A stretch of DNA of 10,086 bases from Clostridiales bacterium (GTDB lineage Bacteria; Bacillota; Desulfitobacteriia; Desulfitobacteriales; Desulfitobacteriaceae). The notes under the pieces are model-generated. The model had not been told where the DNA came from, did not search any database, and worked only from the letters and a program-made list of their open reading frames with translations. Position numbers and translations under genes: made by a program. Below, piece after piece: positions 1 through 6,858 of the stretch. The DNA is taken from contig DAHVVW010000041.1 of NCBI GenBank assembly GCA_027357125.1, positions 1 to 10,086 on the forward strand, given 5' to 3'. Within the stretch, counting starts at the first letter, position 1; each line of letters starts with the position of its first letter.

Positions 1-101
1 CACACCCTATTCTCTTTGATGGGTCTGAAATAATTAATACATCTACATCAAATACGAAGATAAAAAAAGTTTTTTAGGTTATATACTGAGCAGGATTTTT
101 T
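1..101. other. 3' flank of the helicase gene, no gene seen
   Basis: AT-rich sequence downstream (on the minus strand) of the helicase stop codon. I see no ORF with a ribosome binding site and no GC-rich hairpin followed by a T run. The A/T run at 61-76 is self-complementary but has no loop or GC stem, so I do not call it a terminator. A TTTGATG/CATCAAA pair (15-21 and 46-52) has a 24-nt loop and is also unconvincing. Confidence 0.5.
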
Positions 102-1556
102 TTAGTGCTTATGGTAGGAGCTTGGTTTCCAGGCACTTTTCTTGGTGTCTGACTTATCCCAATGATTATTTCTACGGCTTCTGTCAGTTCTACCATAAGG
201 TTTAGCCTCAAAAGGCCTTCTTTTGGCAGTTCTCGTCCGAATAGGCGCAACTTCACTTAGCGTTATGTCGACTGTGCCCGGTTCTTTTGATAATAATTTT
301 AGCGCTGCTGCCACTAGGGTGACCGAGTCCGTTTCCTCCAATAAGTCTTTTGCTAAACCCTTATACACGTTAAGGTCTTCTTCTGCAATTACACGCAATA
401 TCTTTTCCATAGCCAAACGCTGCTGGCCTTCTACCGCCTCAATAATCGTTGGGACCGGTTTCCGAATCATCTTACGTTGAATAATCTGCTCAATTAGCCG
501 CAAATGGTCCATTTCCCGGGGAGTAACAAAAGTCTGTGCTAAACCTGTTTTGCCAGCGCGCCCGGTTCGGCCAATCCGGTGGACGTAGCCTTCCGGATCC
601 TGCGGAATATCAAAGTTATAAACATGGGTTACCCCGCCAATATCCAGGCCGCGAGCCGCGACATCGGTTGCAACAAGTACTTCAATTGTACCGTCCTTGA
701 ATTGCCGCATGACACTATCTCTTTTACTCTGAGTTAAGTCACCGTGGATTCCTTCTGCAGAATAACCGCGTTTTGTTAAAGCCTCAGAGAGTTCATCCAC
801 GCGCCGTTTTGTACGGCCAAACACAATGGCAAGTTCAGGTGATTGGATGTCAAGGAGGCGGCAAAGTACATCAAACTTCAGTTTTTCCTGTACTTCCATG
901 TAGTGTTGCTCGATATTGGATACCGTAATTTCCTTGGACTTTGTGCGGATTATCTCGGGATTTTTCATGAAACGCTGAGCTAGGTTCTGAATCTGCCTGG
1001 GCATCGTCGCTGAGAAAAGTAAGGTCTGGCGTTCTTCGGGAATTTCTTGAAGTATAGTTTCAATGTCTTCCACAAACCCCATGTTTAACATCTCATCCGC
1101 TTCGTCTAAGATAACTATTTTAATTTCCTGAAGACGAATGGTGTGCCTCCGCATATGGTCCATTAAGCGGCCGGGAGTGGCCACAATAACATGGGGCCTT
1201 TTTTTTAATGCTCTAATCTGGCGCTCAATCTCTTGTCCGCCATAAATCGGCAGCGTGTGGATCCCTTTAAACTGTCCTAGCTTATTTAGTTCTTCAGCTA
1301 CTTGAACCGCTAATTCGCGTGTAGGAGTCAATACTATTCCTTGAATACGCTCAGAATCTATCGCCAATTTTTCCAGAAGAGGTATGCCAAAGGCAGCGGT
1401 TTTCCCGGTTCCGGTCTGGGCCTGTCCGATTATATCCCGTCCCTGCATTGCCAGGGGAATAGTCTCCTGCTGAATGGGAGTTGCTTCTTCAAAGCCCATA
1501 GTGGATACGGAACGAATGATTTCGTCACTTAATCCTAAGTCACTAAATGTAGTCAT
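102..1556 (-). CDS. cshA: DEAD-box ATP-dependent RNA helicase, CshA type
   Basis: A 484-residue ATP-dependent RNA helicase that would unwind structured RNA in the cytoplasm. Bacillus CshA acts in cold adaptation, ribosome assembly and mRNA decay. All core motifs are present: GFEEATPIQ (21-29, Q motif), AQTGTGKT (46-53, Walker A), PTRELA (78-83), TPGR (127-130), DEAD (151-154), SAT (182-184), [11 protein letters not shown] (296-306) and [10 protein letters not shown] (326-335). Residues about 370-430 resemble the CshA dimerisation region, and 440-484 form a basic, Arg/Lys-rich tail likely to bind RNA. Length is near that of Bacillus CshA (about 490). The ATG start is preceded by AAGGAGA with 8-9 nt spacing. 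It is transcribed divergently from the glycine-rich gene. No odd features; deaD is an alternative name. The family call is very secure, the CshA subgroup strong. Confidence 0.95.
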   Translation of the reverse strand: MTTFSDLGLSDEIIRSVSTMGFEEATPIQQETIPLAMQGRDIIGQAQTGTGKTAAFGIPLLEKLAIDSERIQGIVLTPTRELAVQVAEELNKLGQFKGIHTLPIYGGQEIERQIRALKKRPHVIVATPGRLMDHMRRHTIRLQEIKIVILDEADEMLNMGFVEDIETILQEIPEERQTLLFSATMPRQIQNLAQRFMKNPEIIRTKSKEITVSNIEQHYMEVQEKLKFDVLCRLLDIQSPELAIVFGRTKRRVDELSEALTKRGYSAEGIHGDLTQSKRDSVMRQFKDGTIEVLVATDVAARGLDIGGVTHVYNFDIPQDPEGYVHRIGRTGRAGKTGLAQTFVTPREMDHLRLIEQIIQRKMIRKPVPTIIEAVEGQQRLAMEKILRVIAEEDLNVYKGLAKDLLEETDSVTLVAAALKLLSKEPGTVDITLSEVAPIRTRTAKRRPFEAKPYGRTDRSRRNNHWDKSDTKKSAWKPSSYHKH

Positions 1557-1630
1557 TTATCTTTCTCCTTGGTTATTTGTTTGCTTTACTAAGACAAAGG
1601 TTCTCCAATTTCATTGAGGTCTAAACACTA

Positions 1631-1660
1631 AAGATAAAGAAATCCGATAATATTTTACAA
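1631..1660 (-). promoter_or_regulatory. Candidate sigma-A promoter for the helicase
   Basis: On the minus strand TTGTAA (1655-1660) and TATCTT (1631-1636) are separated by 18 nt, about 75 nt upstream of the helicase ATG. Each box matches the sigma-A consensus at only four of six positions or so, in AT-rich DNA where chance matches are common. Weak call. Confidence 0.22.
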
Positions 1661-1763
1661 AATATATGATGAGGAGTTAGAGTGATAATAGAACAAAGAA
1701 TTGAAATCGAATGGACAATATACCCTTATAAGGAATATATTGGAAAGAAGGGAGGGAGCAGGC

Positions 1764-2606
1764 ATGCCATTAGGGCGTATGAATATTTTTGGCCAACAAG
1801 GTTATCCTACCCAAGGAAGTCCCAATCCCCAAGGAGGAGCGGGTATGAACTTCCTTAATCAGTTTCCCATGCCTCAAGGATTGCAAAGGATTGCCAACAA
1901 GTTTGGTGTAAATGGTTTTCCGAAGCCACCCGGAATCGACCGTATTATGCAGAGGTTCGGCCAAGGCTTCGGCGGACCCGGCCAGGACTTGGGCGGGAAC
2001 AGCCAAGTCTTCGACAGAGGAGATCGTGGTCTTAGGGGAGGGTTTCAAGGGTCTAGAGCCGGGAATCCAGGTTTTGGAGGGGGAAATCAGAACTTCGGAG
2101 CCGGGAATCTAGGCTTTGGAGTAGGAAACCCGGGCTTTGGAGCAGGAACCCCAGGCTTTGGAGGGGGAAATCAGAACTTCGGAGCAGGGAACCTAGGGTT
2201 CGGAGTGGGAAACACGAATCTTGGAGTAGGGAACCCAGGGCTTGGAGTAGAGAATGTAGGCCTTGGGGTAGGGAATGCACGTTTAGGAGCAGGAGCCTCT
2301 GGGTTTGGAGGCGGAAACTCGGGTTTGGGCCCGGGGAACGCAGACTTCGCAGGCGGCGGCCAAACTTTCGGCGCAGGCAAACTATTCGGTGGAGGCGGTG
2401 CAGGGTTAGGAGGCGGTGGTTCTGCTTTTGGTGCAGGCAATTGGGCAACCGATACAGGCAATCCAGCTATGGGGTTTGGATTGCCTCAACAGGGCGGGAA
2501 TCCCGCACTCTCCACAGGCGGCGGAATTAATATCACTGCTGATGAGCCCAAGCCCAAGAAAGGAATCAAAGATTTCTTAAGTCAGTTTTTTACTAAAAAG
2601 AATTAA
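1764..2606 (+). CDS. Glycine-rich heptad-repeat protein, function unknown
   Basis: I do not recognise this gene. The 280-residue product has an N-terminal part rich in Gly, Pro and Gln, with two similar short amphipathic motifs (QRIANKFG near residue 41, DRIMQRFG near 59). A Gly-rich body follows, with 15 tandem seven-residue units (residues 103-207, pattern x-[F/L]-G-x-G-N-x), then a looser Gly run. The C-terminus is basic and amphipathic: KKGIKDFLSQFFTKKN. There is no signal peptide, membrane segment or cysteine-based motif. The ATG at 1764 has GGAGG 8 nt upstream. A second in-frame ATG at 1845 has a perfect AAGGAGG 7 nt upstream and would give a 253-residue protein. I keep 1764 because the extra N-terminus has the same composition. 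The TTG at 1701 lacks a good site. The gene stands alone, divergent from cshA and ended by a hairpin. A surface, spore or structural role is possible but unsupported. Confidence 0.8.
   Translation: MPLGRMNIFGQQGYPTQGSPNPQGGAGMNFLNQFPMPQGLQRIANKFGVNGFPKPPGIDRIMQRFGQGFGGPGQDLGGNSQVFDRGDRGLRGGFQGSRAGNPGFGGGNQNFGAGNLGFGVGNPGFGAGTPGFGGGNQNFGAGNLGFGVGNTNLGVGNPGLGVENVGLGVGNARLGAGASGFGGGNSGLGPGNADFAGGGQTFGAGKLFGGGGAGLGGGGSAFGAGNWATDTGNPAMGFGLPQQGGNPALSTGGGINITADEPKPKKGIKDFLSQFFTKKN
2070..2384 (+). repeat. 15 tandem 21-bp coding units (7-residue repeat)
   Basis: Fifteen consecutive in-frame 21-bp units encode x-[F/L]-G-x-G-N-x, with first residue G, N, R, D or T. Examples are GFGGGNQ, NFGAGNL, GFGVGNP and GLGVENV. 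Later units are more diverged (RLGAGAS, DFAGGGQ). Within the array a higher-order copy exists: units 1-3 recur as units 5-7, exactly 84 bp (4 units) apart, with 29 identical bases at 2073-2101 and 2157-2185. This suggests recent tandem duplication by slippage or unequal recombination inside an older heptad array. Confidence 0.93.
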
Positions 2607-2642
2607 CGCTGCAAAGAGTTAGTCAATAGCCTATAATGAAAA

Positions 2643-2678
2643 AAGTCCTCACGCATGTTTTAACATGTTTGAGGGCTT
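2643..2678 (+). terminator. Hairpin terminator after the glycine-rich gene
   Basis: A 9-bp stem (AAGTCCTCA at 2643-2651 with TGAGGGCTT at 2670-2678, one G-T wobble) is extended by an inner CATG/CATG pairing around a 6-nt TTTTAA loop. It lies 37 nt past the stop codon. On the plus strand it is followed by only a broken T run (TTATTACTTTTG). On the minus strand it is followed by six T's, so it could act in both directions. Confidence 0.65.
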
Positions 2679-2804
2679 ATTACTTTTGTAATTCAAAAAT
2701 ATCTTAACTTATACTTTAATATATAGTTACAATAAATATTTTTGGCAAGCAGTTGTAATTTCTTTTGAAAAATCGTATAGTTAGCTTGTAAAGGTTTATA
2801 CACT

Positions 2805-2826
2805 TTGTCTTTTATATATAAGACAA
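2805..2826. promoter_or_regulatory. 22-bp dyad, candidate operator of the hydrogenase operon
   Basis: Perfect 7-bp arms TTGTCTT (2805-2811) and AAGACAA (2820-2826) flank an 8-nt AT core whose middle TATATA is itself palindromic, so 10 of 11 possible pairs match. It overlaps possible -10 boxes and lies about 140 bp before the hydrogenase start. The TTGT...ACAA ends recall Rex-type and CRP/FNR-type sites, but the span is longer than the usual 18-bp Rex site, so the regulator is not identified. Confidence 0.4.
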
Positions 2827-2830
2827 GGGG

Positions 2831-2893
2831 GTGAACATCAAAGCACGATATTTTGTCCAGGCGGTGTTAACTTTTCCGTGGATGTACGTATGA
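2831..2893 (+). other. 20-codon ORF in the hydrogenase leader (leader peptide or remnant)
   Basis: A GTG-started frame of 20 codons directly follows the dyad. The peptide starts basic (N-I-K-A-R) and then becomes hydrophobic (RYFVQAVLTFPWMY), a little like the first membrane segment of NapH-type 4Fe-4S membrane proteins. A purine-rich AAGGGG abuts the GTG with no proper spacing, which argues against efficient translation. It may be chance, a leader peptide or a gene remnant. Confidence 0.15.
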
Positions 2894-2964
2894 ATGTAGT
2901 TCTGATCTAAGCCGTTAAGCATTCAAGTTATTGTGAAAGTAAACTCATGAACAAGGAGGCTCCC

Positions 2965-4806
2965 ATGAGTACCAAGAAACTTAATCAGGCAGCACTCGAA
3001 TCCTGGGTAACATCGATGATTGCCGCACAGCGCGTTTTTGCTGTGCAGGCCAAAGAAGAACGTTTTACATTTGCACCCTTATCACAAGCACAAGACTTAC
3101 GCCTAGATTACGATGTCACGATTCTGCCTCCCAAGAAATACTTTCTCCCCCAGCGCGAAGACCTTATGGAGTTTCACGTCAAGGGGGAATACCGAAGCCT
3201 CACGGAAAAAGAACCCTTTATCCTTTTGGGTGTTCATCCCTATGATGTGGCAGCCATAGCTCAAATGGATAGAATCTTTAGTGCGGATAACTATGATGTT
3301 CACTATATGACCAGACGCCGCAATGCGACGATCATTGCCTGTGATGTTCAGCGCCCCTCGCCTAATGTGTTTGCCGGTTATATAAACACAGCTACGGTTG
3401 AAGACGGGTTTGACGTTCTCTTAACCAAAATAGGGGATTCCTACTTGGCGGACGCCCGCACACCGAAAGGAGAAGCTTTGCTTGCGCAAGCTAAGAATAG
3501 CGGGCAGCCTACGGTAGCAGACTTTGAGCAAAGAGAACAGGTCTGGAAGAGTAATAAAGGTCTTCTGCGCAAACAGAAATTAAAATGCAAAGCGGAAGAG
3601 CTTCCGGACATTTTGGAAAACTCATATTACGACCCGATTTGGGAAGAAAAATCCAAGCTCTGTTTTTCCTGCGGTTCCTGTAATCTGGTTTGCCCGACGT
3701 GTTACTGTTTTGATGTTCAGGATGACCTTAATTGGGATATGCAGACAGGGACACGTACGCGGGCTTGGGACGGCTGCCTGCTCCGGGATTTCGCGGCTGT
3801 GGCGGGCGGGCATAATTTCCGCAGGCAGCGGGCAGACAGATACCGGCACCGCTATTACCGCAAGGGCAAATACATTGCGGAAAAGCTGGGTCAGATGGCC
3901 TGTGTCGGCTGTGGGCGCTGCGTTGGTGCCTGTGTCCCGAATATCGCCAATCCGGTTGACGTGTACAACCGATTATTCATGAGCAGCAAAAACATTTATG
4001 TGCCGGAGCCCGCCACTCTCTTAAAGGCGTTTCCGATGACAGACAAGGAGACTTTCTATGAACTGAGGCTTGATTCGGGCCATGAGCTCGGGCACGAACC
4101 AGGGCAGTTCATTGAAGTATCCCTTCCCGGAATCGGGGAAGCGCCCATTTCCGTTTCTTCGTCGCCAACGCAAGAGGGGGTTTTTCAGCTGGTGGTGCGG
4201 CGGGTCGGGAATGTGACCACAGCATTAGGCAAACTCCAAGCAGGAGACAAAGTCGGAGTTAGGGGCCCATTTGGCACCCAATTTCCGGTGCATGATGTCA
4301 TGAAAGGGAAAGATGTGCTGTTCGTGTGCGGGGGTATTGGCCTGGTTCCTGTTCGTTCGGCGATTAAATACATTATGGATAACCGCAAGGATTACGGTCG
4401 TGTAACCATTCTCTATGGGATGAAAACCCCTGCAGATATCCTTTTTGCCGACGAACTGGAGGAGTGGCGCCATGTCCCGGGAGTTACGGTTTTGGAAACC
4501 GTTGATTGCTGTGATGATACCTGGAGCGGCAATGTAGGAGTTATTACGAAACTCTTGCCAATGGTCCGCCTTAACTTAAAAAATACGATGACGGTTGTGT
4601 GCGGCCCACCGGTTATGTACCGCTTCGTGCTTGGTGAACTCAGTCAGATGGGAATGCCGGAAGACTCCATTTACATCTCTTTGGAAAGGCGCATGAAATG
4701 CGGTGTCGGAAAATGCGGCCATTGCCAGATGAATGATGTCTACGTCTGTCAGGAAGGCCCTGTTTTCAAGCATTCCGAGATTAAGGATGTTATGGAGGCA
4801 ATATAA
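2965..4806 (+). CDS. hydB/hydG: Group 3b NiFe hydrogenase, fused beta-gamma (Fe-S / flavin) subunit
   Basis: Electron-transfer subunit of a soluble NAD(P)-linked NiFe (sulfhydrogenase-type) hydrogenase, 613 residues. Residues 1-335 match the beta subunit (HydB, AsrA-like), with two 4Fe-4S motifs of pattern Cx2Cx2Cx3C at C233/236/239/243 and C313/316/319/323, plus C246, C248 and C271. Residues about 340-613 match the gamma subunit (HydG, AsrB-like). These have a flavin-binding APISVSSSP (393-401), a nucleotide-binding CGGIGLVPVRSA (455-466), CGPPVMY (546-552), and a C-terminal 2Fe-2S site C579/584/587/595. It passes electrons between NAD(P)H and the delta subunit. In Pyrococcus furiosus these are two proteins. 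Here they are one frame, with an internal ATG at 3979 (MSSKNIYVPEP) but no ribosome binding site before it. The start at 2965 is chosen because AAGGAGG lies 5 nt upstream; an in-frame ATG at 2947 lacks one. The stop directly abuts the next ATG. Polysulfide reductase activity is known for relatives but not provable here. Confidence 0.94.
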   Translation: MSTKKLNQAALESWVTSMIAAQRVFAVQAKEERFTFAPLSQAQDLRLDYDVTILPPKKYFLPQREDLMEFHVKGEYRSLTEKEPFILLGVHPYDVAAIAQMDRIFSADNYDVHYMTRRRNATIIACDVQRPSPNVFAGYINTATVEDGFDVLLTKIGDSYLADARTPKGEALLAQAKNSGQPTVADFEQREQVWKSNKGLLRKQKLKCKAEELPDILENSYYDPIWEEKSKLCFSCGSCNLVCPTCYCFDVQDDLNWDMQTGTRTRAWDGCLLRDFAAVAGGHNFRRQRADRYRHRYYRKGKYIAEKLGQMACVGCGRCVGACVPNIANPVDVYNRLFMSSKNIYVPEPATLLKAFPMTDKETFYELRLDSGHELGHEPGQFIEVSLPGIGEAPISVSSSPTQEGVFQLVVRRVGNVTTALGKLQAGDKVGVRGPFGTQFPVHDVMKGKDVLFVCGGIGLVPVRSAIKYIMDNRKDYGRVTILYGMKTPADILFADELEEWRHVPGVTVLETVDCCDDTWSGNVGVITKLLPMVRLNLKNTMTVVCGPPVMYRFVLGELSQMGMPEDSIYISLERRMKCGVGKCGHCQMNDVYVCQEGPVFKHSEIKDVMEAI

Positions 4807-5538
4807 ATGAGCAAACCTAAACTGGCCATATTTGATTTTGCCTGTTGTGAAGGGTGCCAACTGCAGATTGTCAATATGGAAGAGGAGATTTTGAACCTTA
4901 TTTCCATCGTTAACCCGGTGCAGTGGCGCGAGGCCATGTCCGAAGAGAGTGACGAGTATGATATCGTGCTCATCGAAGGGTCGATTACCCGCCCGGAGGA
5001 TGAAGAAAGGCTGAGAAGGATTCGGGAGAAGGCGAAAGTCCTGGTCGCGCTCGGTGCCTGTGCAGCCGGCGGCGGGGTAAACAGGCTCAAAAACACGCTC
5101 AATTTACAGGAGGCTAAAGAAACTGTTTACGGAACGGCAGCGAATATGCCTCACTTAAATACTTCCTCCACGAAAGCGGTTGATGAGGTGGTCGCGGTCG
5201 ACTATAAAGTGTACGGCTGCCCGATTGACCGCCGGGAGTTTGCGTACATCGTACGCTGCCTGGCTCTGGGCAAGACCCCGGAGATCCCGGGCTATCCCGT
5301 ATGCGTGGAATGTAAACTTAAAGAAAATGTCTGCCGCTACGAATACAGGGAAATTTGTCTTGGACCTCTGACCCGGGCTGGGTGCGGCGCGCGTTGTCCT
5401 TCCCTTAACACCTGGTGTTTTGGCTGCCGCGGCTCGATTGAAGAGCCAAACATTGACTCAGCGAAGGAAGTTGTCAGTAAATACGGCAAAACCCTGAAAG
5501 ATTTAGAAAACCGAATAGCTCTATTCGGAAGTAAGTAG
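4807..5538 (+). CDS. hydD: Group 3b NiFe hydrogenase, delta (small) subunit
   Basis: The small subunit carries the Fe-S relay from the NiFe site to the beta-gamma subunit. It is 243 residues long and cytoplasmic, with no Tat signal, as expected for group 3. The proximal-cluster ligands are CCEGC (C14, C17), GAC (C85) and YGC (C138). C166, C169, C176, C184, C193, C197, C204 and C207 supply the other two 4Fe-4S clusters, in the family order (PVCVEC, LGPLTRAGC, CPS, CFGC). GGAGG at 4794-4798 lies inside the preceding gene, 8 nt before the ATG. That ATG follows the previous TAA with no gap, so the two are likely co-translated. Length is near that of the Pyrococcus HydD, slightly shorter at the C-terminus. 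No anomalies seen. Confidence 0.95.
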   Translation: MSKPKLAIFDFACCEGCQLQIVNMEEEILNLISIVNPVQWREAMSEESDEYDIVLIEGSITRPEDEERLRRIREKAKVLVALGACAAGGGVNRLKNTLNLQEAKETVYGTAANMPHLNTSSTKAVDEVVAVDYKVYGCPIDRREFAYIVRCLALGKTPEIPGYPVCVECKLKENVCRYEYREICLGPLTRAGCGARCPSLNTWCFGCRGSIEEPNIDSAKEVVSKYGKTLKDLENRIALFGSK

Positions 5539-5549
5539 AGGTAAGGCCG

Positions 5550-6821
5550 ATGAATAAGAAAGTAGAAGTTCATCATGTCACCAGGATCGAGGGTCATGGG
5601 AATATTGTAGTAAACACCAAAGACGGGAAAATTGAACAGGTAGAGTGGCAAGTTCCCGAAGCCCCCCGCTTTTTTGAAGCCATGGTTAAAGGCCGAAGCT
5701 GGCAGGATATTCAAAGTATAGTGACCCGGATCTGCGGGATTTGCTCCATTTCTCATTCCCTGGCTTGTATTAAGGGCATCGAGGCGGCCATGGGAATTAC
5801 GGTGTCGGAGCAGACTGAAAAACTCAGGCTGTTGGCGCACTATTCCGAGCAGTTCCAAAGCCATGTTCTCCATGTCGGGTATCTGGTTGCGCCTGACCTG
5901 TTAGGGGCAAAATCCGTGGTTCCCCTTGCTGAAAGCCATTATGATGTTGTGAAACTGGTGATTAAACTGCACCGGATTGCCAACGCCTGGTCCGATTTGC
6001 TGGCAGGGCGCACAACCCACCCGGTTACCTTTAAGCCCGGTGGTTTCAGCAGGATTCCCAGTGAAACAGAATTACGTGAGCTGAGAGAGACTTTGGCGGG
6101 CATTGTCCCAGATCTTAAAGCCTTGGCCGGCGTGGTCTTAAGCCTGGCGGACAAATTGCCGCAGTTCGAACGGGACACGGAATACATTGCCCTGGTTCAG
6201 CCGGGAACCTATTCTTTTTATCAGGGGGACATCGGAAGCACAGACTTGCCCTCCACCACTCCGGTTGACCGGTTCGAATCCGTGGTCAATGAATATCTCC
6301 CGGAAGTGTCAACGGCCAAATGGGCGCGCTGGCACCGTGATTCCTATGCGGTCGGTGCTTTGGCCCGCTTTAACCTGAATTCTGCCTATTTGTCTCCTTT
6401 GGCGCAAGAGATTGTCCAATCTTTCGGGCTTAAGGCGAAGTGCACCAACCCCTACTTTAACTCGATTGCTCAGTTGGTGGAGTGCGCTCAGCTAGTGGAG
6501 ACTTCCCTGGCTTTACTGGAAGAGCTTTTACGTACCGGGCTGAAACAGGAAAAACTTGAGGCAAGACCTCAGGCCGGTGAGGGTGTGGGTTGCGTGGAAG
6601 CGCCCCGGGGCATTCTCTTCCATCGCTATGCGTTCGATCAGCAGGGGAACTGTCTCTCTGCCAATCTTGTCATCCCCACGAATCAGAACCACGGCAACAT
6701 CCAGAAAGACTTCGAAGCTCTGGTGCCGCAAATATTAGACCGCAGTGAGGAAGAGATCAGGCTGCTCTTGGAGATGCTGGTGCGGGCTTACGACCCGTGT
6801 GTTTCCTGCTCAACACACTAA
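5550..6821 (+). CDS. hydA: Group 3b NiFe hydrogenase, alpha (large, catalytic) subunit without C-terminal extension
   Basis: The catalytic subunit holds the NiFe site that splits or makes H2; 423 residues. The N-terminal nickel-ligand motif RICGIC (60-65, Cys 62 and 65) follows HHVTRIEGHG (8-17), typical of large subunits. The C-terminal motif is YDPCVSCSTH (414-423, Cys 417 and 420). The middle has the family's PGGF and EAPRGIL segments. The protein ends exactly at the His after the second motif, where maturation endopeptidases normally cut. Most group 3 relatives carry a short tail (VVRL in P. furiosus HydA); none is encoded here. The ATG follows AGAGGTAAGG and starts 11 nt after hydD. The gene is last in the operon and faces hypE across a 37-bp gap. 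That gap holds a small 5-bp hairpin (6823-6835) without a T run, so no clear terminator is seen. Confidence 0.96.
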   Translation: MNKKVEVHHVTRIEGHGNIVVNTKDGKIEQVEWQVPEAPRFFEAMVKGRSWQDIQSIVTRICGICSISHSLACIKGIEAAMGITVSEQTEKLRLLAHYSEQFQSHVLHVGYLVAPDLLGAKSVVPLAESHYDVVKLVIKLHRIANAWSDLLAGRTTHPVTFKPGGFSRIPSETELRELRETLAGIVPDLKALAGVVLSLADKLPQFERDTEYIALVQPGTYSFYQGDIGSTDLPSTTPVDRFESVVNEYLPEVSTAKWARWHRDSYAVGALARFNLNSAYLSPLAQEIVQSFGLKAKCTNPYFNSIAQLVECAQLVETSLALLEELLRTGLKQEKLEARPQAGEGVGCVEAPRGILFHRYAFDQQGNCLSANLVIPTNQNHGNIQKDFEALVPQILDRSEEEIRLLLEMLVRAYDPCVSCSTH

Positions 6822-6858
6822 GTCGCTCTTAGCGAAGGTTGGTCTTAGCTGGGGGTTT

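Larger units (their letters stand above)
2679..2964. other. AT-rich intergenic region upstream of the hydrogenase operon
   Basis: No real gene is visible in this stretch. It is strongly AT-rich up to about 2825, with several promoter-like boxes, for example TTGAAA at 2765-2770 with TGTAAA at 2787-2792 (16-nt spacer), and TTGTAA at 2787-2792 with TTTATA at 2811-2816 (18-nt spacer). None is decisive. It contains the dyad at 2805-2826 and a 20-codon ORF at 2831-2893, listed separately. The hydrogenase promoter must lie here if the operon starts at 2965, giving a long leader if transcription starts near the dyad. Confidence 0.6.

Noticed and set aside
1724..1733. 10-bp palindrome CCTTATAAGG upstream of the glycine-rich gene
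   Set aside because: It is short, sits in AT-rich promoter DNA, and no extension of the symmetry is found, so it is not separable from chance or a -10 box.
1682..1858. 58-codon GTG frame with GAGGAG upstream, overlapping the start of the glycine-rich gene
   Set aside because: It runs into the glycine-rich gene in another frame, its second half is just that gene's sequence shifted, and it matches no family I know. The ribosome-binding-like site is probably chance in purine-rich DNA.
2053..2461. Long antisense frames (131 and 96 residues, Leu-rich and Pro-rich) opposite the repeat array
   Set aside because: A GGN-rich periodic repeat with 21-bp units stays open in several frames, so these are mirror products of the array and have no ribosome binding sites.
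2741..2760. Sigma-54-like TGGCAA...TTGTA before the hydrogenase
   Set aside because: The spacing is one base short and the essential GC of the -12 element is GT, so it does not fit the -24/-12 consensus.
3622..3849. Antisense and alternate-frame ORFs of 60-180 codons inside the hydrogenase and hyp genes (also 5337-5873, 7877-8203, 8675-8995)
   Set aside because: Each lies within a gene whose frame is supported by conserved motifs end to end; they are shadows of high-GC codon use.
2965..4806. Anaerobic sulfite reductase AsrA/AsrB instead of hydrogenase subunits
   Set aside because: The families are related, but the directly abutting delta and alpha NiFe subunits and the absence of an AsrC-like gene make the hydrogenase call far better.
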